This document shows, piece after piece, positions 51,428 to 60,880 of a stretch of 63,637 nucleotides of DNA (the first letter of the stretch is position 1; each line of letters starts with the position of its first letter). This DNA comes from MWBV01 sp964418095 (GTDB lineage Archaea > Nanobdellota > Nanobdellia > Pacearchaeales > GW2011-AR1). The position numbers and the translations under genes were made by a program. The notes beneath the pieces were generated by a model that was not told the origin of the DNA, searched no databases, and saw nothing but the letters and a program-made list of their open reading frames with translations. The stretch covers positions 1 through 63,637 of the forward strand of contig CAYQKM010000004.1 in NCBI GenBank assembly GCA_964418095.1, written 5' to 3'.

Positions 51428-53437
51428 GTGAAAATCTTGTTTTTATCAAAGAGAGAAAATTTTTTATTGTTTTTTTTATTTGTAATTTTAATTTTTTTAA
51501 GATTTACTTCTGCTGAAGTTGGAACTACCTTGGAGATTATTAATGCCCCCCCATATTTAATCAAAGATATACCAGATCAAAGTTGGCCAGAAAATGAGAG
51601 CTTAATTGATGCATTTGATTTAGATGAATATTTTGGAGACCAAGAGGGAACCCCCCTTACATATTATAATTCTTCAGTTTCCGGAATCTATGTTGAAATA
51701 AACCCCATAACCCACACTGTTTCATTTTACCCTGCTCCAGGATTTTCAGGAAAAAGAGAGGTTACATTTTATGCTTCAGATTCAAAATACGATTCTCCAA
51801 GTAATGTTGTAACACTTTCTGTAGGACTAGATAAAGAGCCGCCGAAATGGTTTTTTCCAGGTATAGATAAAGAAGTCATTTATCAAAGCGATCTGGTAAC
51901 ATTCACAACAAATTGGACAGATGATAGAAATCTTAAAGAGTTTATTTTTTCAATAAATCAGGGAGCAGGATGGGAAAATTATTCTTCCACTTTCTTCTCA
52001 GGAAAAGAAAATATTTCATCATCAAAAATACAGATTAGAGCTCCTGCATTTAATATTGTTTATTGGAGATATTATGCATCAGATAGTTCTGGAAACATAA
52101 ACGTTACTGATATACAAAGCTTTACAGTTTCTCTTAAAGAAACTGGTGAAGGGCCTGGAAGCGGGAGTAATAATAAGACTTCAGGGGGATTATCTAACCT
52201 TTTTCAGAATGTAGATGTTTCAAAAGCAAGAAAAATAGAAGATTTCCAAATTAACATCTATGAACTTAGAGTTCAATTAAAGCAAGGAGAATCTAAAACG
52301 AGGTTATTAAAAATAACTAACACTGGACTTGAAGAGATTTTTATTAATCTCTCATCTCCTAAGCTACAAGATTTTGTAGTTTTCAGTTCATCCTCTTTTT
52401 CTCTCCCTTCAGGAAAATCAAAGGAGATTGCTTTAGATTTCCACGCTAAAGACAGAACAATCCCCGGACAATATTTTGGATATATTACTCTTAGCTCTCG
52501 CAATGTAAGTAAGTCCATTCCAACAGTGCTGGATATTCAAGGGATAAATTTAGAATTTGATGTAACTTTAAATATTTCAGAAGAATATAAGATAGTTAAG
52601 CCTGGAAAAGAAATCAAAGTAAACATGACTTTGAAAAATTTAAAAGACCTTAAAGACACAAAAATATCTCTTTACTATGCAATAAAAGATTATTTCGGGA
52701 CAGTTTATAACTTTTCAGAAGAAGATGCAACCCTTTTTTCCACACTTTCTCTGGAGAGAACATTACTTGTTCCAGAGGGAACACCCAAGGGAAAATATTT
52801 AGTCTATGTAAGAGCCTCAGATGATAAAAATATTGCAATAGACTCTGTAGAATTTGAAGTAGGAACAAAATTTAGTTTTTCTTCATTTATAAAAATAGGC
52901 TCAATATCTCTTTTAATTACAATCTTTGCTTTATTTTTAGCTATCTTAATGGTTAAGCGTAGAAAGGATAAAGAAAAAGAAAGAATCTTAGAATTATACA
53001 TTTTATTAAATAAATTAAAATCTTTAATAAAACAAAATAAAGAAGACGAAGCTTTAGATCTTTTCATAAAGATAAAAAAAATGTATCGGGAACCCCTCCC
53101 AAAAGATATATTTGATGATAAAGAAAAATTAAAAAAAGAAATATCTCTTTTATATGACAGTTTTTTAAAAGACAAAAATATATCTGAATTAAATAAAAAT
53201 GTCTCAAAAAATTTAGTTGCTCAACACCCACCTGCAAATAAAAACGAGAAACCTTTCTCAGATAAATCTCTTGAATTTTTACAAGAACAAAGAAAAAAAG
53301 GACTAACAGACTCCCAAATAAAAAAATTTCTTTTAAATAAAGGGTTTTCAGAGGAAGAAGTTGGAAAAATATTTAACTCCTTAAACAATAAATCAAATAT
53401 AAACAACCAGGTTAAAAAAAGAGACAAAAAAATTTAA
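51428..53437 (+). CDS. Membrane-anchored surface protein with cytoplasmic helical tail
   Basis: 669 aa from a GTG start, with a GGGAGAGG ribosome-binding-site candidate about 15 nt upstream. Signal peptide (1-29, RFTSAEVG). The ectodomain begins with a cadherin-like/Ig-like fold (YLIKDIPDQSWPENESLIDA, GFSGKREVTFYASDS), a second sandwich (about 135-235), a Gly/Ser linker, and an alpha-tubulin-unrelated NPCBM-like or CARDB-like repeat pair (about 270-480). A transmembrane helix (about 485-510) leads to a tail with NKLKSLIKQNKEDEALDLFI, and a last helical motif (GLTDSQIKKFLLNKGFSEEE). The HerA-type ATPase gene begins 1 nt after its stop. Confidence 0.78.
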   Translation: MKILFLSKRENFLLFFLFVILIFLRFTSAEVGTTLEIINAPPYLIKDIPDQSWPENESLIDAFDLDEYFGDQEGTPLTYYNSSVSGIYVEINPITHTVSFYPAPGFSGKREVTFYASDSKYDSPSNVVTLSVGLDKEPPKWFFPGIDKEVIYQSDLVTFTTNWTDDRNLKEFIFSINQGAGWENYSSTFFSGKENISSSKIQIRAPAFNIVYWRYYASDSSGNINVTDIQSFTVSLKETGEGPGSGSNNKTSGGLSNLFQNVDVSKARKIEDFQINIYELRVQLKQGESKTRLLKITNTGLEEIFINLSSPKLQDFVVFSSSSFSLPSGKSKEIALDFHAKDRTIPGQYFGYITLSSRNVSKSIPTVLDIQGINLEFDVTLNISEEYKIVKPGKEIKVNMTLKNLKDLKDTKISLYYAIKDYFGTVYNFSEEDATLFSTLSLERTLLVPEGTPKGKYLVYVRASDDKNIAIDSVEFEVGTKFSFSSFIKIGSISLLITIFALFLAILMVKRRKDKEKERILELYILLNKLKSLIKQNKEDEALDLFIKIKKMYREPLPKDIFDDKEKLKKEISLLYDSFLKDKNISELNKNVSKNLVAQHPPANKNEKPFSDKSLEFLQEQRKKGLTDSQIKKFLLNKGFSEEEVGKIFNSLNNKSNINNQVKKRDKKI

Positions 53438-53438
53438 A

Positions 53439-55793
53439 ATGAAAATTCTAAAAAAGTACTTTTTTGTTATTTGCATTTTCTCGCTTATGCTGAGTTTTTC
53501 CTTAATTGTGAGCGCTTCAGAGAATTCTGCATTTGGAGATGAAATAAAAAAAGAGTATTATTCTATTTCAAGAGACAAAATTGACAGAGTTGTGGCTCTT
53601 GGAACATTATTCCAGGATTTTATAACTATTGAAAATTTTAACACAAGATCTCTTTTTGTAAGCTTTTCAGTTTCAGGAGCAGCAGCCAACTTTATAGAAT
53701 TTGATTACTCGGGAATAGAGATTCTTCCTGGAGAGAGTTCTTCTTTTTATTTTTACATTAAAGGGGAAGAGGAAGGGTCATATATCGGAGAGTTCTCTTT
53801 ATCTGGAGGGGCCACAGAAAAAATTCCAGTTACAATAAAAATTATTAATTCTGATTTAAACCCAATATTTTTTATAGACACCGAACCTTTTAAGAAAACA
53901 TTTAATTTAAATGAAGATTTGAAATTTAAAATTTATCTTAATAAACTAAAATCTGGACCAGCAGAAAATTTAACAATCTCTTATTATTTAAACAATACTA
54001 AAAACGAATCATTTTTTTTAGGAGAAGAATCATTTAACTTTACAAACTCATTTTACTTAGTTAGAAAATTTAAAATACCTCAAGAAGCGGATAAAGGAGA
54101 TTATATTTTGCAAACAACAGCTACTTATTCAGGAGACTCAATTTTTTCTTTAAGTCGGTTTATAATAAAGAAACCTTTTTTTAAGATTCTCTTATTTGGA
54201 TTTTTACCTCTTTGGGCATTATTTTTAGGATTGGGGACAATTTTGTTATTCTTGCTAATATTCTTTTTAATAAGGAGAAAAATTAAATTATCAAAAAAAT
54301 ACAGAATGGAGCTTGATACAAAAAAGCTTCCTACTCCCAGTAAAGAGGTCTTGGTTTTAGGAAAAATTGCCGAGACTAAAATAAAAGCTTGCTTAGAACC
54401 TGAAAAATTGAAGATACACACAATTGTCGCTGGAGCTACTGGTGGAGGAAAAAGTATTGCTGCTCAAGTAATAGTAGAAGAAGCTCTTCTAAAAAATGTT
54501 GCAGTAATTGTTTTTGATCCAACAGCACAGTGGTCAGGTATGCTTAGAAAATGCGAAGACAAAAAAATGATTTCCTATTACCCTAATTTTGGATTAAAAC
54601 CTACAGATGCAAGGGCTTTCTTTGGGAATATAAGACAGATATCTCATGCCAGAGAAATTATTGATGTGAATAAGTTTATTCAGCCAGGACAAATACAGAT
54701 ATTTGCGTTAAATAAATTAGATCCAAATGATATGGATATTTTTGTTGCGAGTGTTATAAGGCAAATATTTAAGTCTGACCCAAAAGAAACCCCTGATTTA
54801 AAAGTTCTTTTAGTTTTTGATGAGGTTCACAGGTTACTTTCAAAATTTGGAGGTAGCGGAGAAGGATTTTTACAAATAGAAAGAGCATGCAGGGAGTTCA
54901 GAAAATGGGGAATTGGAGTTATGTTGGTCTCTCAGGTATTAAGTGACTTCGTTGGAGAGATAAAAGCAAACATTAACACTGAAATACAAATGAGGACAAG
55001 GGACGAAGGAGATTTAAAAAGAATAAACACGAAATATGGAGAAGAATTTTTGCAATCACTTGTTAAGGCATCAGTAGGGGTGGGAATGTTTGTAAATACT
55101 GCATACAACAAAGGTAGACCGTATTTCATAAACTTTAGACCCATCCTTCACAACACACGAAGACTTTCAGACGAGGAGTTAGAAAAGTACAATAAATATA
55201 ATGATATAATTGATGACTTTGAAAATCAAATAAATCAGCTTGAAACAGAAAAAGTAGACATATTTGATTTGAAGATGGAATTAAAACTGATTAAGGATAA
55301 GCTAATGACAGGAAACTTTTCAGTTGTGGATATTTATATCGAAGGCATAGCACCAAGATTGCAAAAACAATGGGAAAAAATAGGAAAGAAGCCAAAAAAA
55401 GTGGAGAAAAAATTACTAGACGAATCTGAATTAAAAAAATCATTAGAAGAAGCAAAAAAAGCAAGAGAAATTTTTGAAAAAGAAGAACAAAAGAAACAAA
55501 AAAAAGAAGAGAAAAAAACAGAAGCAGAAAATATTGGTACAAAAATACTTAAGCCTTTAACTTTTGATAATGGGATAATGATATCCACACTTAAAGAATT
55601 AAAAGATACTCTTCCAGGCATAGATAAAGAAATATTTTTGCTTCATGTGAATGAAAATAAGAATGATATCTCCAAGTGGGCAGCGCAGGTTTCAGCAGAT
55701 TTATCTAAAAAAATAGCAGCTGAAAGCGAAAAGTCAAAAATTGTTCTGATATTGGATCAATTTTTAAAAGAAGCAAGCACTAAAAAATCTTAA
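53439..55793 (+). CDS. Membrane-anchored HerA/FtsK-type ATPase with extracytoplasmic domain
   Basis: 784 aa. Signal peptide (1-28, SLIVSASEN), extracytoplasmic beta-sandwich region (about 30-245), two closely spaced hydrophobic stretches (about 247-280) and a basic stop-transfer RRKIKLSKKYR. The cytoplasmic ATPase has Walker A GATGGGKS (about 331), DPTAQWSGM, Walker B LLVFDEVHR (about 457) and a FRKWGIGVMLVSQ sensor. These are HerA/DUF87 features. A charged coiled coil (about 650-700) precedes a C-terminal domain with FLLHVNENKNDISKWAAQV, like a domain (DUF5752-type) found at the ends of other DPANN proteins. An ATPase that both senses the outside and pumps or remodels inside is unusual. Confidence 0.86.
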   Translation: MKILKKYFFVICIFSLMLSFSLIVSASENSAFGDEIKKEYYSISRDKIDRVVALGTLFQDFITIENFNTRSLFVSFSVSGAAANFIEFDYSGIEILPGESSSFYFYIKGEEEGSYIGEFSLSGGATEKIPVTIKIINSDLNPIFFIDTEPFKKTFNLNEDLKFKIYLNKLKSGPAENLTISYYLNNTKNESFFLGEESFNFTNSFYLVRKFKIPQEADKGDYILQTTATYSGDSIFSLSRFIIKKPFFKILLFGFLPLWALFLGLGTILLFLLIFFLIRRKIKLSKKYRMELDTKKLPTPSKEVLVLGKIAETKIKACLEPEKLKIHTIVAGATGGGKSIAAQVIVEEALLKNVAVIVFDPTAQWSGMLRKCEDKKMISYYPNFGLKPTDARAFFGNIRQISHAREIIDVNKFIQPGQIQIFALNKLDPNDMDIFVASVIRQIFKSDPKETPDLKVLLVFDEVHRLLSKFGGSGEGFLQIERACREFRKWGIGVMLVSQVLSDFVGEIKANINTEIQMRTRDEGDLKRINTKYGEEFLQSLVKASVGVGMFVNTAYNKGRPYFINFRPILHNTRRLSDEELEKYNKYNDIIDDFENQINQLETEKVDIFDLKMELKLIKDKLMTGNFSVVDIYIEGIAPRLQKQWEKIGKKPKKVEKKLLDESELKKSLEEAKKAREIFEKEEQKKQKKEEKKTEAENIGTKILKPLTFDNGIMISTLKELKDTLPGIDKEIFLLHVNENKNDISKWAAQVSADLSKKIAAESEKSKIVLILDQFLKEASTKKS

Positions 55794-57664
55794 TTCAAAT
55801 CATAATACAAATAAACTTTTTCACTTTCTGTTAAGTAATACTCTCTTAATCTAGAAGGAATTTTTATTTCATAATCATAAATTCCATATGCTCCTTCAGA
55901 AACCCTATTTACTTCTGTTACAAAAATTACATCTTCCTTATCTGTTTCATCAAATTCGTTATTCCCCCCATCATCAGATGAATCCCATAAAATACCTGTC
56001 ACGAAGCTAGAGCCCTCAGTAGATTCTATTACCGGGACATTTTTTATTTCTCTTTGATATATCACCATATCTTTAGTATTTTTTGGGATTTGGGAATTTG
56101 AAAATAGTTTTGAGATAGAGTCTTCAAAATCATCCATTTTTAAAAGATTATCTATCTCTAAAAAGTCATTTGAACTCTCTTCTCCTAATTTAGATCTTCC
56201 TATTGATTCCAACATCATCCAATTAATATCGCTTTCAGAGTCTGTTATAAAGATGTGCCCTTCAATTTTACTCTCATTATACCATTTTTTCATATCTATT
56301 TCTTCCCCGCCTATTATTTTGTCTAATGTAATGTTTCCATAAATTTCTTGCCAAGCATTTACTGAAATTTCTTTATTTCCTTTATTATTTAGCTTATTTT
56401 TTTCAGATATTAATTCGGTATAATCAACAATAACAAATATCTTGCTTTTTCCAATTTTAGCATGCCAAGGAATTTTAATAGATAGATTGGAAATAGCACT
56501 CATATTTACAACAACATTTCCTATCTCTTCTCCGGAATTTTCAGGATCTTCCTCAAAAAAAGATATTAAGATGTTTTCTGCTGACAAACATCCATCATTT
56601 TTAATAAACACACTTAAATTAACTTCTTCACCTTCTAGAGGGTTAGGATTGTCTAGTGAAATATCTTCCCCCCTTATAGATAATTCTGCAAAATTGGGGT
56701 AAGCATAGAGGGGTGTCGAATAAACATTATTTATATTACCCGCATTATCTTCAGCAATACAATTAAATAACCAGTCTCCTGTTTCATTTAAAATTATATC
56801 CGAATAATACTCTCTGCTCGTAATTTCCAAAGAAGCATAATTTATTATTTCACCTGAAGGGGAAATAGATTGGATTGTCACCTTATTTATTCCAGAAAAA
56901 GAATCATACGCTTTACAGACTGCCCCCACACTATCTATTTCTTCACAAGAATGGGTGATGTTTAAATGGATAGATTCAATTATTGGTTCAGATAAATCAA
57001 TCCCAAAACTATTGTTTACACTAGAGAATTTTGGTATCTTTAGAGAATCTACCACCTGGCAGGAATATTTATAGAAACCCTCTGTTAATGTTTTTGTAAA
57101 TGTTTTAAATCTTTCTCCGAATAAAACCTCTTTTGTTTCATTTAATTCCCACACTCCGCTCCAGTTTCCATAAATGCTTACTTCTTCTAAGTTTTCATCT
57201 AAATCCTTTAAAGAACAATTAAATTCTATTACATTATAATTTAGGAATGAACTGTCTTGAGGAAAAACCAACGAAACTTCAGGAGGAGAGTTTAAAGTTA
57301 TTCTCTCAACAACACTCTCACTATTAAAACTAACACTTACATTTGTCTCTTTAGAGACATATCCGTCTCCATTATCAATTATTTTCAATGTTAATATGTC
57401 TCCTGTTATGCAAGGAGGGTTAAGCAGCTCACAATCTATACTATAATTATTTTCTTGATTAGAATTTCCAAATATCCCAATAATATCACTAAGGTGGTCA
57501 TCTTCCCCATTATAAAAGTTCCAAAGCATAATCGTGTGGTTATCTGCAGGTGTAGAATCCAATGCATTTTCCACACTCCCTATGATATAGTGTGATGCAG
57601 AAACATTTCCTATTAAGAATAAGATTAGAGTAATAATTGCCCCAAATATGTAATTCTTTTTCAT
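55790..57664 (-). CDS. Secreted multidomain surface protein (CARDB-like)
   Basis: 624 aa. Signal peptide (1-23, IGNVSASHY). The N-terminal domain HYIIGSVENALDSTPADNHT...CITGDILTLKIIDNG (about 24-110) is shared with the 399-aa protein of the same operon. Ig-like repeats follow (SPPEVSLVFPQDSSFLNYNV), then a CARDB-like domain (EGEEVNLSVFIKNDGCLSAE) at about 340-420 and a C-terminal region (430-624) with Asp/Ser-rich stretches. No transmembrane anchor seen, so it may bind other envelope proteins. Last gene of the AbrB-led operon; its stop shares TTAA with the ATPase stop. Confidence 0.75.
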   Translation of the reverse strand: MKKNYIFGAIITLILFLIGNVSASHYIIGSVENALDSTPADNHTIMLWNFYNGEDDHLSDIIGIFGNSNQENNYSIDCELLNPPCITGDILTLKIIDNGDGYVSKETNVSVSFNSESVVERITLNSPPEVSLVFPQDSSFLNYNVIEFNCSLKDLDENLEEVSIYGNWSGVWELNETKEVLFGERFKTFTKTLTEGFYKYSCQVVDSLKIPKFSSVNNSFGIDLSEPIIESIHLNITHSCEEIDSVGAVCKAYDSFSGINKVTIQSISPSGEIINYASLEITSREYYSDIILNETGDWLFNCIAEDNAGNINNVYSTPLYAYPNFAELSIRGEDISLDNPNPLEGEEVNLSVFIKNDGCLSAENILISFFEEDPENSGEEIGNVVVNMSAISNLSIKIPWHAKIGKSKIFVIVDYTELISEKNKLNNKGNKEISVNAWQEIYGNITLDKIIGGEEIDMKKWYNESKIEGHIFITDSESDINWMMLESIGRSKLGEESSNDFLEIDNLLKMDDFEDSISKLFSNSQIPKNTKDMVIYQREIKNVPVIESTEGSSFVTGILWDSSDDGGNNEFDETDKEDVIFVTEVNRVSEGAYGIYDYEIKIPSRLREYYLTESEKVYLYYDLN

Positions 57665-57668
57665 TTTT

Positions 57669-59693
57669 TCATCCTCTTTCTTTTACACTTGCTATAACTA
57701 TTTTTTTTTCTTTATTATTAAGTGTTTTGTATCTTTCTTTTGCATTATTATATAGATTTAAAGCCTCTTCCTCTTTCCCCTCATTTAAAAGATGCTTAGA
57801 TTTTTTTATGTCTTCTATGATTGTTATAACATGTTTTAAGTAAGGCTCTCTTTTTATTTTTAAAAAATAGATTACAAGTATTAAAGCAAAGAACCCTAAA
57901 ATAATTATGCCCCCCGGCCCTTTACCCCCTAATTCAAATATAAAGTTCCCAGTTATTTTTGATGCCCCTTCATCATTTCTTATTTTTATTGGGACAATTA
58001 ATATTTCCTCTGCAGAAGATGCTGTAATCTCTTTGCTGAAATAATACACTATTTTTTTGGTGCCTGAATTGAATGATAAAACTGGGTCGTCCTTTACAAT
58101 TGTATAATCTAAGTTCATCATTTTAATTCCAGAAGCTTTTTCTGAAATCTCTTTTGGAACAACCAGGATAAATTTTAATTCATCATCTTTTTCTAAGCTG
58201 GAACTAATCTCTTCTTTTAACAAACTAATAGTTTTCTTTGTACCATCAAGGTAAAGTATATTCAAAATAGAAATTTTTCCAGTTATAATAATCTTTTTCT
58301 CGCTTATTATCTTTAATATTTCATTCAGCTCTTTTTCATTATTAGATTCTGAATTAGAGTAATATTCTAGAAGAGCTATTTGCAGGTTCTTTTCGTTTAA
58401 TTCCCTGCTTATTTCTTTTTCTTCTTTAATAATAATATCCTCTGGTATTTTTTTCTTAACTATATTTATTCTGAGATTCATAGAGTCCAGCTTTTTGTTT
58501 AATTCTTCTAAACTTAAATCCTGAGATTTATAACTTTCTACATCTCTTTTAATAGAGTTTAATTCAGCTAAAGAATCTTCTATTTCTTTATCTAATTTAA
58601 TTTCACTAAATATTTCCCTTTTTCTATCTCCCCCATACCCAATAAGATAAGATATCTCCTCAACATTTGCTATTATTGTATTTATTTCAGATATTTGGTT
58701 TTCTACTTTTCCTATTAAGCTGGGATTAAGTCCTTTTACTTGAGATGAGTTTGTAATTAAAGCGGTAGCATAAACTTCTTTTGAAAGGTCTCCAATGTTT
58801 CCCGCATCATCTATTCCTGCAACTCTATAATAATATGTTTTCCCTTTTTCAACATCATTATCATAAAAGTAATCCTTTGAAGATGATTTGTAAAAATCAG
58901 TATATTCTATTCTCGGATTTTCAGATCTATACACATAAAATTCATTAAGACTTTCTTCAGAAAACCAACTTAATTTTATTTGTCCTTGATATCCAACAGC
59001 ATCAACTATATTTATTGTAGAGGGTTTTAAACTATCTACAATAAAAGAATTGTCCCCTATAATTTTAGTTCCTTCCTCCCCTGTCAAATCTTTTGCTTTA
59101 AACCTAAATGAGCACACACTCTCTCCAACAGATGCAGGGATAATTAAATTTCCTTCCCATACACTTCCCTTTCCTGTTAAAGAAATCGGTTTATACACTA
59201 TCTCATCAAAGCTATATTCTAATACTGGAGTTTCTAAACTTGTCTTGGAAGTTATTAAGCTTATTTTATATTTCCCTTCTTTGAGCGGGGGTTCTTTAGA
59301 TAATTTTATTTTAGCATAAATAGGAATACTTATCCCAAATCCAACTTCTAATTCAGAATTAGAATCTTCTCCGCATCGAATATAGTATTTGTGAAACCCT
59401 TCTTCTAAGTTTTCTATATACACCTCATGGATTAACCCATACTCTCCATCAAAATTTTTTAGAAGTGAACTTTCTGTTCTATACTCACACCTTGTCTCTT
59501 CTAAGGTGTTTATCCTCAACACAACAGAGTCTGTTTTGTATATCTTATTAGATATAATAGAACCTCCTTCGGAAGTATATTCTGCAGTTATTATTGAAGC
59601 AGACGCAGCAGAAACCTCCACAATAATTAAAGATGTAACTATTAATCCTAGAATCACCAACATTAAATTTTTATTTTTTCTATTTAATATCAT
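57669..59693 (-). CDS. Surface protein with Fn3 domain, coiled coil and cytoplasmic tail
   Basis: 674 aa. Signal sequence (1-30, VEVSAASAS). Beta-sandwich repeats lead to an Fn3-like domain (about 222-305: GYQGQIKLSWFSEES, KTYYYRVAGIDDAGN). A helical coiled-coil stalk (about 335-450, EIKLDKEIEDSLAELNSIKR) and another beta region follow. A transmembrane helix lies at about 600-622 (GIIILGFFALILVIYF). The short tail with KHLLNEGKEEEALNLYNNAK matches tails of two other surface proteins here. Overlaps the preceding gene by 14 nt. Confidence 0.78.
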   Translation of the reverse strand: MILNRKNKNLMLVILGLIVTSLIIVEVSAASASIITAEYTSEGGSIISNKIYKTDSVVLRINTLEETRCEYRTESSLLKNFDGEYGLIHEVYIENLEEGFHKYYIRCGEDSNSELEVGFGISIPIYAKIKLSKEPPLKEGKYKISLITSKTSLETPVLEYSFDEIVYKPISLTGKGSVWEGNLIIPASVGESVCSFRFKAKDLTGEEGTKIIGDNSFIVDSLKPSTINIVDAVGYQGQIKLSWFSEESLNEFYVYRSENPRIEYTDFYKSSSKDYFYDNDVEKGKTYYYRVAGIDDAGNIGDLSKEVYATALITNSSQVKGLNPSLIGKVENQISEINTIIANVEEISYLIGYGGDRKREIFSEIKLDKEIEDSLAELNSIKRDVESYKSQDLSLEELNKKLDSMNLRINIVKKKIPEDIIIKEEKEISRELNEKNLQIALLEYYSNSESNNEKELNEILKIISEKKIIITGKISILNILYLDGTKKTISLLKEEISSSLEKDDELKFILVVPKEISEKASGIKMMNLDYTIVKDDPVLSFNSGTKKIVYYFSKEITASSAEEILIVPIKIRNDEGASKITGNFIFELGGKGPGGIIILGFFALILVIYFLKIKREPYLKHVITIIEDIKKSKHLLNEGKEEEALNLYNNAKERYKTLNNKEKKIVIASVKERG

Positions 59694-60879
59694 GCTTTTT
59701 ACCTCTGGATTTTTCTCTTTTTATTTTGTATGCAAGATATGCGATTAAGATAATCAAGATAATATAAATCAAATAGATTTTTATTTTGTCCCATTTAATA
59801 CCAGTACCCTCTACATTAATTACTGCGCTTTTCTCAAAGGTTCTCTTACTATCATAAAATACTGCCCCGTTAACAATATATTTTCCCTCACTTTTTGGAG
59901 TAAAATAAAACTTAAAAGTTTCTTTTCCCCCAACATTAACTAAACTTCCTTCACTTTCAAGTATCTGCATTATTTTACTTCCAAGAGTTATTGCTCCTTT
60001 AAACCTAGCATTCACTGTTTTCTCCCCGACATTTTCAAATGTTGCTTCAATCAAAACAGTGTCTCCTACTTTTATTCTTGGAGGAGCGATAATGCTTAGG
60101 AGAGTTCCTTGAGATTTTAATGCGCCTTCTTCTAAAATATCAAATGTTAAAGTCTCAGATGCATAACACTCTACAGAAGTTACTTCTGCCCAATACTGTC
60201 CAATTTCAAGCCCAGAGGAACTTACAGGAATAATTATCTCTTTTTCTGTAGTTGGGATAATCATTTCTTCTGAAAATTCAACTTGTTTTACAATACCTAT
60301 CCTATCTCTATCCCAAATATCAATTTTAACAGTAGGATACAACCTAATGTTTCCCTGATTAAGTACATTTAATTTGAATAAAATATCTTCTCCTTTTTCA
60401 ACAGATTCAACTTTAAATCCCCCTGCTCTACATAAAGAATATTCCACATCTGTTACTCCCACTTCTAAATATAAATCCAATGCAGCATTTACTATTCCAG
60501 TAGCTTGCCCCTCTGCTCCTTTGAGTTTATTTTCTGTTGTAACTCTTATGAATCCAGAATAATTTCCATTAGGCATATCTAAGGGGGGTTGCACAGATAT
60601 TTTCAAATAATATGGACTTGCCTTGGATATTTCAAATTCTTTTTTTTCAAATGAAATCCACTCTGCAATATCTCCGCGGACATCTAAAATTACATTTATT
60701 GGTTCTTCTGTATCTACTGTTATTGTTACTGTTCTCTCAGAATACCCTCCCCTTAATACATCTTTAAAATAAATATTTGCAGGACTTACTCCTATATTTG
60801 CAGAAGAAATAAATGTCATAAACAAAGGTAAAACTAGTAAAATCATTCCAAATTTTAATTTATTCAACTGTTTATTCAT
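59680..60879 (-). CDS. Membrane-anchored beta-sandwich surface protein
   Basis: 399 aa from the ATG complementary to 60877-60879 (MNKQLNKLKFGMILL), which gives a normal signal peptide; a start 18 nt further upstream is also open. The ectodomain opens with an NPCBM/ASPM-like fold (IGVSPANIYFKDVLRGGYSE, RTVTITVDTEEPINVILDV) and two CARDB-type sandwiches (FKLNVLNQGNIRLYP, VLIEATFENVGEKTV). One C-terminal membrane helix (IYLIYIILIILIAYLAY) and a basic tail anchor it. Placed in the operon between two other surface genes. Confidence 0.77.
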   Translation of the reverse strand: MNKQLNKLKFGMILLVLPLFMTFISSANIGVSPANIYFKDVLRGGYSERTVTITVDTEEPINVILDVRGDIAEWISFEKKEFEISKASPYYLKISVQPPLDMPNGNYSGFIRVTTENKLKGAEGQATGIVNAALDLYLEVGVTDVEYSLCRAGGFKVESVEKGEDILFKLNVLNQGNIRLYPTVKIDIWDRDRIGIVKQVEFSEEMIIPTTEKEIIIPVSSSGLEIGQYWAEVTSVECYASETLTFDILEEGALKSQGTLLSIIAPPRIKVGDTVLIEATFENVGEKTVNARFKGAITLGSKIMQILESEGSLVNVGGKETFKFYFTPKSEGKYIVNGAVFYDSKRTFEKSAVINVEGTGIKWDKIKIYLIYIILIILIAYLAYKIKREKSRGKKHDIK

Positions 60880-60880
60880 T

